DNA from: Chlorobium sp.
GTDB lineage: Bacteria > Bacteroidota > Chlorobiia > Chlorobiales > Chlorobiaceae
Reading direction: 5' to 3'
DNA length: 47,639 bases
Assembly: GCA_028277225.1 (NCBI GenBank)
Contig: JANQHB010000014.1
Location: 1-47,639 of the forward strand
The position numbers and the translations under genes were made by a program. Each line of letters opens with the position of its first letter. The first letter of the stretch is position 1. Shown here in pieces: positions 41,221-47,639 of this stretch. The notes beneath the pieces were generated by a model that was not told the origin of the DNA, searched no databases, and worked only from the letters and a program-made list of their open reading frames with translations.

Positions 41221-43155
41221 ATGTCTGACTCCCGGAACACGACGGCCTCATCATCCTACGCAGCAACGAACATACAGATCCTGGACGGGATAGAACATGT
41301 TCGCAAACGCCCCGCAATGTATATCGGTGACGTTCATGTCAGGGGCCTGCATCACCTTATTTATGAAATTGTCGATAACTCGATTGACGAAACGCTTGCA
41401 GGTTATAACGACACCATCAAACTGAGGCTCAATACAGACGGTTCGGTCACCGTTTCTGACAACGGAAGAGGAATCCCTGTCGATATTCACCCCCAGAAAA
41501 AAAAATCAGCGCTTGAACTGGTCATGACCGTCATCGGCGCAGGCGGTAAATTCGATAAAGGCGCATACAAAGTTTCAGGCGGACTGCACGGGGTCGGCGC
41601 ATCTGTTGTCAATGCTCTTTCCGAATGGTGCGAAGTCGAGGTCTACCGGGAAGGAAAAGTCTGGTATCAGCGATATCATAAAGGCGTGCCGCAATGCGAA
41701 GTACAGGTCATCGGTGAAACCGATAAAACAGGCACCAAAACCACGTTCAAACCCGACGCTGATATTTTCAAAACCACGGAGTTCCGTATGGATGTCGTCA
41801 TCGACCGCATGCGTGAACTTGCGTTTCTGAACAATGTCCTTAAAATCATCGTTCATGACATTGACGGAAACGAGGAAACATTTCATTACGAAGGGGGAAT
41901 ACGGGAGTTTGTCAAGTATACCGATCATAACCGTGTCAGCCTGATAAAAGAGCCGATCTATATCAGCGGAGAAAAAGAATCGACTGTCGTTGAAATCTCA
42001 TTGCAGTACAACGATTCCTATCAGGAAAATGTTTTCAGCTATGTCAATAACATCAACACTCATGAAGGCGGAACGCACGTAACGGGTTTTCGCAAGGCTT
42101 TGACCAGAACCCTCAATGCCTATGCGCAGAAAAACGACCTGCTTAAAAACCTCAAGCTGTCTCTGACGGGAGACGACTTCAGGGAAGGTCTGACCGCGGT
42201 CATCTCGGTCAAAGTGCCTGAACCGCAATTCGAAGGTCAGACAAAAACAAAACTTGGAAACTCCGAGACGCAGAGTATCGTCGAAAGCATCGTCAACGAT
42301 CAACTTGCCGAGTATGCAGAAAGCAATCCCGGAGTACTCAAGACGATCATTGAAAAAGTAAAAAGTGCTGCGCTTTCCAGAGATGCCGCACGGAAAGCCA
42401 AAGAACTCACCCGGAGAAAATCCGCACTTGAAAGTTCAGGTCTGCCCGGCAAACTCGCAGATTGCTCCATCAACGATCCGGAGCATTGCGAACTCTACAT
42501 CGTTGAGGGTGATTCTGCAGGCGGCAGCGCCAAGCAGGGAAGGGACAGAAGTTTTCAGGCCATCCTGCCGCTGAAAGGCAAAATTCTCAATGTCGAAAAA
42601 GCCAGGTTGCACAAAATGCTCGAGAACGATGAGATAAAAACCATTATTCTCGCCCTCGGGACAAGCATAGGAGACGAGGAATTCGCGGCCGATAAACTGC
42701 GCTACGGAAAGATCATCATCATGACCGACGCGGATGTGGACGGCGCCCACATACGAACGCTTCTGCTGACCTTTTTCTTTCGCCACATGCGTGCACTCAT
42801 CGAGGCCGGCCGCGTTTTTATCGCCCAACCTCCGCTCTATCTGATAAAGTCGGGAAAGGAACAGAAATATGCGTGGGATGATGATGAACGAAACAGTGTT
42901 GCCGAGGCAATGAAGAAAAAACAGAAAAGCAAGGCAAACATCTCAACCCAGCGCTACAAAGGTCTTGGTGAAATGAATCCCGAACAGCTCTGGAATACGA
43001 CCATGGATCCTGAACACCGCTCACTTCTTCAGGTCACCGTGGAAAATGCCATGGAAGCCGACCAGACTTTTTCCACGCTGATGGGCGACAAGGTAGAACC
43101 TCGTCGCGAATTCATCGAAAAAAACGCCCGATACGTCAGAAGACTAGATGTCTGA
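41221..43155 (+). CDS. gyrB: DNA gyrase subunit B
   Basis: A 644-residue type II topoisomerase subunit. The GHKL ATPase domain has YEIVDNSIDE, VSDNGRGIPVD and GGLHGVGASVVNALS. The Toprim domain has EGDSAGGSAKQGRDRSFQAILPLKGK and MTDADVDGAHIRTLLLTF. The C-terminal QRYKGLGEMNPEQLW segment is normal. With GyrA it introduces negative supercoils using ATP. No insert or truncation is seen. Its last 12 bases overlap the convergent SurA-like gene. Confidence 0.98.
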   Translation: MSDSRNTTASSSYAATNIQILDGIEHVRKRPAMYIGDVHVRGLHHLIYEIVDNSIDETLAGYNDTIKLRLNTDGSVTVSDNGRGIPVDIHPQKKKSALELVMTVIGAGGKFDKGAYKVSGGLHGVGASVVNALSEWCEVEVYREGKVWYQRYHKGVPQCEVQVIGETDKTGTKTTFKPDADIFKTTEFRMDVVIDRMRELAFLNNVLKIIVHDIDGNEETFHYEGGIREFVKYTDHNRVSLIKEPIYISGEKESTVVEISLQYNDSYQENVFSYVNNINTHEGGTHVTGFRKALTRTLNAYAQKNDLLKNLKLSLTGDDFREGLTAVISVKVPEPQFEGQTKTKLGNSETQSIVESIVNDQLAEYAESNPGVLKTIIEKVKSAALSRDAARKAKELTRRKSALESSGLPGKLADCSINDPEHCELYIVEGDSAGGSAKQGRDRSFQAILPLKGKILNVEKARLHKMLENDEIKTIILALGTSIGDEEFAADKLRYGKIIIMTDADVDGAHIRTLLLTFFFRHMRALIEAGRVFIAQPPLYLIKSGKEQKYAWDDDERNSVAEAMKKKQKSKANISTQRYKGLGEMNPEQLWNTTMDPEHRSLLQVTVENAMEADQTFSTLMGDKVEPRREFIEKNARYVRRLDV

Positions 43156-44460
43156 TATCCGAACATAGACCTCTTTCCTGAGCTCACTTATCCATTCACT
43201 GAAGAGCGTATCCTTTTTCTGTTCTATTGCAAGCCTCTCGATCCGGGAATAATCCTTTTGCAGATCCAGCTGGTGTGCCGGCTCTCTTTTGTTCAGCCGG
43301 AAAAGAGCAAAGAAAGGGATTCCTTTTTCAGGAGCCACACGAATAACCTTGCTCACCTGCCCGCTGGATTTCAATGAACGAACCACGGATTTCAGCGGTT
43401 CTTTGAGCGATGTCACAGCAAACATAGCCTCACCTGTTTCAGGATTATTGATCAAGCCGCCGATTTTAGCCGATACAGGATCATCGGAATATTGCCTTGC
43501 CATTTCAGCAAAATCCGCCTTTCCATCAAGGACATCCTTCCTGATTTTTTCGAGCTTGGCCTTTGCAGCCGATGCATCAAGGTTCTCCCTGTCGAAGACG
43601 ATCAATATATGGCGAACATGAAAATCTTCTTTTTCCTTGTCAAGCAACTGAATAAGATGATACCCGAAACGCGTCTCGACAATATCGGAGACTTCACCCT
43701 CTTCCAGAGCCAGGGCGACGTCTTCAAATTTTTTCACAAAATCACCCTTTGCTGAATAGCCAAGGTCTCCGCCAAGCGAAGCTGAACCGGGATCCTGAGA
43801 ATACTGCCGTGCAAGCTGGGTAAAATCTTCTCCCTCTTCGATCTTCAACTGAATATCCTCGATTTCCTTCCTGGCTTTCGCTTTCGCCTCTTCGGTTACC
43901 TGGGGATAAACGAGCACCTGTGCAAGTTCGACCATCTCGGGAACATCGGGAAGCCGCAGACTATTCCTCTCGAAATAGTCCGTTACCTCATCATAGGTTA
44001 CCGAAATCCCTGAGAGCTTCTGCCTTCGAAGCGTCCCTATCATCTGCTGATCCTTCAGATCATCCCTGATCTCCTTCTCGATAACCACATATGATTTCGA
44101 GAAGGTGGCTTCCATTTCCTCTATTGACCTGAACCTGCTCCTCAAAAAGGCCATCCTTTGATCAACCTGTTTCTGAAGTTCAGCTTCATTGATCTGGATA
44201 CTGTCAAGCCGTGCTTTTGTGAGCACTATTTTTTTAATGACAAGCGATTCGAGAATACTTGACTTCAGCAACGGATCTTCTTTGGATTCCGGATACTGCA
44301 GGTTGGCCATCATGGCCTGCTCATCGACTTCCGACTGGAGAATCATTTCATTACCGACAACAGCAACAATCCTGTCTGCAGTGCTTGCTGCAGCATTGAG
44401 GGCAACGAAAGGCAACATAAAAACGAGAAGTGATACGATCCTTATAACAACCTTTTTCAT
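43144..44460 (-). CDS. surA: SurA-like periplasmic peptidyl-prolyl isomerase
   Basis: A 438-residue exported protein. A signal peptide at 1-26 precedes a helical chaperone domain opening with RIVAVVGNEMILQSEVDEQ. Two parvulin (PPIC) domains follow at about 190-280 (FTQLARQYSQDPGSASLGGDLGYSAKGDFV) and 285-380 (FAEMARQYSDDPVSAKIGGLINN). It should assist folding of outer-membrane proteins in transit. Its last residues share 12 bp with the end of gyrB on the other strand. A 232-base gap separates its start from secF. Confidence 0.92.
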   Translation of the reverse strand: MKKVVIRIVSLLVFMLPFVALNAAASTADRIVAVVGNEMILQSEVDEQAMMANLQYPESKEDPLLKSSILESLVIKKIVLTKARLDSIQINEAELQKQVDQRMAFLRSRFRSIEEMEATFSKSYVVIEKEIRDDLKDQQMIGTLRRQKLSGISVTYDEVTDYFERNSLRLPDVPEMVELAQVLVYPQVTEEAKAKARKEIEDIQLKIEEGEDFTQLARQYSQDPGSASLGGDLGYSAKGDFVKKFEDVALALEEGEVSDIVETRFGYHLIQLLDKEKEDFHVRHILIVFDRENLDASAAKAKLEKIRKDVLDGKADFAEMARQYSDDPVSAKIGGLINNPETGEAMFAVTSLKEPLKSVVRSLKSSGQVSKVIRVAPEKGIPFFALFRLNKREPAHQLDLQKDYSRIERLAIEQKKDTLFSEWISELRKEVYVRISDI

Positions 44461-44692
44461 AATAAGTTAGCTTTACCTGAAATTGAGAGAACAATGTTCT
44501 CGGCCGATTCTTGCAGGAAATTGATCAATGTGATTACATACCAGACCGGTTTCAGCACCATCTTTTGATGTCAGAATCCGAACGCCCGGCGACAACGCAT
44601 TCCGATGAATACGATACAATACCATGTATTTATAACAATACAAAAAAAGCCACTTCTCCGAATCGCATTATCGCCGCTCAGTTCCTGAATGA

Positions 44693-45622
44693 TCACCCCC
44701 CTCCTCTCAGCTTTATCGGCCGGCGGGATTTCATCTGCCAGTCAAGCACAACCGGAGCGGCAATAAAAAGAGAGGAATAGGTTCCAATGATGATTCCAAG
44801 GAGAATGGCAAAAGTAAACCCTCTTATTGCAGGACCGGCAAAGAAAAAGAGAACCAGGACAACAAGCATTGTCGTCCCCGAAGTGATGATCGTCCTGTTG
44901 AGCGTCTGGTTGAGGCTCGTATTGAAAATTGCAGGATAATCTGAAGGTTTTCCCGTGCGAATATTCTCACGGATCCTGTCATAGACAACGACCGTATCAT
45001 TTATGGAGTAACCGGCTATGGTGAGAAAAGCGGCTATGATACTCTGATTGATATCAAGGGGCATATAATCGAACAAACCCCCGAAAATACTGAACACTCC
45101 AAGAACAATAAAGACATCATGAAAGATAGCGACAACACTGGCCGCAGCGAAACGGAACTCGAACCGTATCCCGACATAAAGGAGTATGGCGAACACCGCG
45201 CCAAAAAGAGCTTTCAGAGCCGCCCATTTCAGATCAGCAGCAATACTGGGACCGACAGAATCGATCCGGAGCACTTCATGCGGATTATCCGCGAGTCTCT
45301 CGTCAAGCGCATTTGAAACAAGAGATCGCAACTCGCTGAGTTCGCCTTCAAATGATGTCTGGACAAGAATAGAACGATCTGCGCCATAGCTTTTTATGGC
45401 ACCTTCAACACCGGCTTCATTGAGGACCGCCCTGATATCCCTGATTTTATAGTCGTTTTCGAACTTCAGGACGATCTCGGTTCCTCCCCTGAAATCAATC
45501 CCGAAGTTGAGCCCTCTGAAAACGAGCGAAATGATCCCGGCCACCATAAGGGTGAGCGAGATGATGTAGGCCACTTTCCTGTATTTGAGAAAATCTATTT
45601 TTGAGTTTTTAATTAGGTGCAT
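44693..45622 (-). CDS. secF: Protein-export membrane protein SecF
   Basis: A 309-residue membrane protein with six helices. The SecF signature LNFGIDFRGGTEIVLKF, then DRIRENIRTGKPSDY and NTSLNQTLNRTIITSGTTMLVV are clear. With SecD it forms the proton-driven accessory unit of the SecYEG translocon, pulling proteins outward. It starts 18 bases after the secD stop, the usual order. It is complete. Confidence 0.97.
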   Translation of the reverse strand: MHLIKNSKIDFLKYRKVAYIISLTLMVAGIISLVFRGLNFGIDFRGGTEIVLKFENDYKIRDIRAVLNEAGVEGAIKSYGADRSILVQTSFEGELSELRSLVSNALDERLADNPHEVLRIDSVGPSIAADLKWAALKALFGAVFAILLYVGIRFEFRFAAASVVAIFHDVFIVLGVFSIFGGLFDYMPLDINQSIIAAFLTIAGYSINDTVVVYDRIRENIRTGKPSDYPAIFNTSLNQTLNRTIITSGTTMLVVLVLFFFAGPAIRGFTFAILLGIIIGTYSSLFIAAPVVLDWQMKSRRPIKLRGGG

Positions 45623-45640
45623 ACTGCAGGTCCTTTAGTA

Positions 45641-47419
45641 TTATCCGAAACTTTTGGCAGTCATCAGGTTTCTGCCGATAAGCAGATTGAAAATGGTCTT
45701 TGTGATGACCAGCGCGGTAAACAGGCTGGCTGCCGTCCCGATCATCAGTGTCAGGGCAAATCCCTGTATCGGCCCGATACCATAGATATAGAGCAGGAAT
45801 CCCGCGCCAAGAGTTGTTATCTGTGCGTCCACAATTGCAGAAAATGCTTTGCTGTATCCCGTATCGACAGCCGACCGGAGATTCTTTCCTTCGTCGATTT
45901 CCTCCCGGATCCTTTCAAAAATCAATACATTGGCATCGACCGCCATACCGATCGTCAAAACAATACCGGCAATTCCCGGGAGCGTCAGTGCTGCACTGAA
46001 ACCGGCAAGAACGGAAAGAACGAAAAGGATATTGAGAACAAGAGCAATATCAGCGGAAATGCCTGCCTTCCGGTAGTAAACAACCATGAAAATCGCAACA
46101 ATAAACAATCCCCAGCTTGCAGACATAAGACCGGACCGGATATAGTCAGCACCGAGAGAGGGGCCAACGGTTCGCTCCTCGATGATTCTGACCGGTGCCG
46201 GTAACGCTCCTGCCTTGAGAACAATTTCCAGATCCTGAGCCTCTTCGATACTATCGATCCCGTTAATGACAGAGCTGCCGCCCGGGATTTTGGATTCTAC
46301 AACCGGCGCCGAATAAACGGCTCCGTCGAGAACTATCGCAATACGCCGCCCAATGTTGGCCCCCGTGATCCTGGCCCATTTAGCCGTTCCATCGGAATTC
46401 ATCCTCATCGACACTTCCGGCTGCAGAGCAGAAGCCCCGAATGTAGCTTTGGCCTCAGTAATAACCCCTCCTGTCAGTTCCGGTGTTTTTTTCAGGAGAT
46501 ACATTTCATAGAACGTCTGTCCATCCTGCCCCTCGATCGAACGGGCCGAAAGCTTTATTTCGGTGTCCTTCGGCAACAATTGCCGGATATCCTCACGGGC
46601 GAAGAGTTCGCCCAGATACTCCCTGGAATATTCAGGGGCATAGGCCATACCGTTTTGCATAACGGAAATATTCTCATACAGGGGATCCTTGGCGGTTGAC
46701 GTCGTGTCGGTACCCGCCTCCTGTTCAGCAAGGTAGTCGTTGATCCGCTCAAAGGCTTCAAGCATGTTCTGATTATCCCGAACCAGCTTGAACTCCAGCT
46801 TCGCGGTGCCTTTGAGCAGCTTTCGAACACGCTCCTCATCGGACACGCCGGGAAGAGCGACAATAACTCGCCGCAACCCCTGTGACTGTATGACCGGCTC
46901 GGCTACACCATACTGATCGACCCTGTTGCGAATGATCTCTTTTGCCCTCACAACAGCATCCTCAGCCTCTTTTTTCAGCTTGCGGATTATCTCTTCATCA
47001 CTATCCCGTACATCGTAGAAATAACGGCTGAGCCGGATGTTCCTTTTCCCGAATTCAGCAACCAGTAGGTCAATAACCCTGGCATTACCACCTTTTTTCA
47101 CCGCTGTCTGCACTTCCGACATGATATCGTCGAAAGTTCCGTCCCTGTTCCAGGCCCGCTCCTTTACCAGATCGACAAGATCCACTTCGAGAACGAGATA
47201 CATGCCTCCCTCCAGATCCAGACCAAGTTTCAGACTTTTTTGCGCAGCGGTTTCGATTGCCTCACGATGCTCGCGCACAAAAGCGAGGCTGTCTTCCGAA
47301 GCACTGAATGCTGAAAGCTTACGGGAATAGGAATAGTCCTGATAGGTCGGCCACAGTGACCAGACAGCAAGAACTGTCAAGGCAACGATGAGTATACTTT
47401 TAAAACGGATATTTTTCAT
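45641..47419 (-). CDS. secD: Protein-export membrane protein SecD
   Basis: A 592-residue membrane protein from the ATG at 47419 (MKNIRFKSILIVALTVLAVW). The frame continues 26 codons further upstream, but there is no family match there. The P1 domain starts with KLGLDLEGGMYLVLEVD and includes AEPVIQSQGLRRVIVALPGV. The membrane part has the RND-like GIAGIVLTIGMAVDANVLIFERIREE. A linker around residues 240-330 is longer than in E. coli-like compact forms. It pairs with secF downstream. Confidence 0.96.
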   Translation of the reverse strand: MKNIRFKSILIVALTVLAVWSLWPTYQDYSYSRKLSAFSASEDSLAFVREHREAIETAAQKSLKLGLDLEGGMYLVLEVDLVDLVKERAWNRDGTFDDIMSEVQTAVKKGGNARVIDLLVAEFGKRNIRLSRYFYDVRDSDEEIIRKLKKEAEDAVVRAKEIIRNRVDQYGVAEPVIQSQGLRRVIVALPGVSDEERVRKLLKGTAKLEFKLVRDNQNMLEAFERINDYLAEQEAGTDTTSTAKDPLYENISVMQNGMAYAPEYSREYLGELFAREDIRQLLPKDTEIKLSARSIEGQDGQTFYEMYLLKKTPELTGGVITEAKATFGASALQPEVSMRMNSDGTAKWARITGANIGRRIAIVLDGAVYSAPVVESKIPGGSSVINGIDSIEEAQDLEIVLKAGALPAPVRIIEERTVGPSLGADYIRSGLMSASWGLFIVAIFMVVYYRKAGISADIALVLNILFVLSVLAGFSAALTLPGIAGIVLTIGMAVDANVLIFERIREEIDEGKNLRSAVDTGYSKAFSAIVDAQITTLGAGFLLYIYGIGPIQGFALTLMIGTAASLFTALVITKTIFNLLIGRNLMTAKSFG

Positions 47420-47536
47420 GGACGCGGTAGATAAACAAAAAAACGCAGTCAAGAGAATAAGTTCAGCCAATATATGAAACCCCACCCTGATTAACAATCA
47501 GCCAGCAATGGCTGACGAAAGCGATGCAGAAAGGAA

Positions 47537-47579
47537 AAAAAAAGAGGCTGTCTCAGAACGAAATCTGAGGCCGCCTTTT
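47537..47579 (-). terminator. Intrinsic terminator for a minus-strand gene outside the window
   Basis: On the minus strand a hairpin (core CTCAGA/TCTGAG extended by GGC/GCC) is followed by a long T-run (A-run at 47537-47545 on the plus strand). SecD starts further on, so this must end a transcript that begins to the right of the window. Confidence 0.65.
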
Positions 47580-47639
47580 GTTTTGCGTTCCATGTTCCCC
47601 CGACCAGCGGCAATTTTCGACAAGCATGAAAAAAGCGGG

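Noticed and set aside
44511..44780. 89-codon plus-strand frame between surA and secF
   Set aside because: It overlaps the 3' end of secF and has no family signature or ribosome site.
1..47639. CRISPR array
   Set aside because: No regularly spaced direct repeats were seen; the repeat copies found differ in length and lie far apart.

Overview
The window looks like chromosome of a green sulfur bacterium (Chlorobiota, Chlorobium/Prosthecochloris-like). The evidence is a bacteriochlorophyll geranylgeranyl reductase gene (bchP), an atpD-atpC pair apart from other ATP synthase genes with a very short epsilon subunit, a DsrE2 sulfur-trafficking protein, and a Ycf49-like membrane protein of phototrophs. 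The lineage is inferred from gene content only; no rRNA is present.

Region 1 (1-12.3 kb) is accessory DNA. It holds an orphan Phd-type antitoxin next to a dispersed repeat, a VapBC module with a clear operator-like element, and an outer-membrane OmpA-like protein. An AT-rich island follows (about 3.3-8.7 kb) with a 1100-residue metallophosphoesterase and a membrane-anchored protein of unknown function. Then come a DUF6978/DUF1828 gene pair, an AAA/DUF4143 ATPase and a pRiA4b ORF-3-like gene.

Region 2 (12.4-24.0 kb) is the most interesting part: eleven consecutive minus-strand genes. In transcription order they encode DsrE2, the nickel-insertion ATPase CooC, a one-cysteine thioredoxin-fold protein, a TauE/SafE permease, a Tat-type substrate-binding lipoprotein, an ABC permease, two different ABC ATPases, a dihaem cytochrome c lipoprotein, a CooS-type carbon monoxide dehydrogenase and an NSS-family sodium symporter. 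The CODH keeps most metal ligands but has Asp where one C-cluster Cys is expected. The two ATPases carry complementary degenerate motifs that predict one dead and one live ATP site. Three palindromes of the form TAAC-N4-GTTA sit in intergenic positions of this locus.

Region 3 (24.2-47.6 kb) is mainly conserved housekeeping and photosynthesis DNA: dodecin, a Cys-rich DUF6485 protein, GTP-dependent PEP carboxykinase, a TlpA-like thioredoxin, tRNA-Thr(CGU), atpDC, an LD-carboxypeptidase, ClpS, a secreted protein, glycyl-tRNA synthetase, bchP and the Ycf49-like gene, a C-terminal processing protease, DapD, RNase G, RNase HII, YraN, GyrB, a SurA-like isomerase, SecF and SecD. A MITE-like repeat occurs in several forms at 29.3-32.1 kb and at the left edge of the window. 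One copy is reduced to little more than its two inverted ends.
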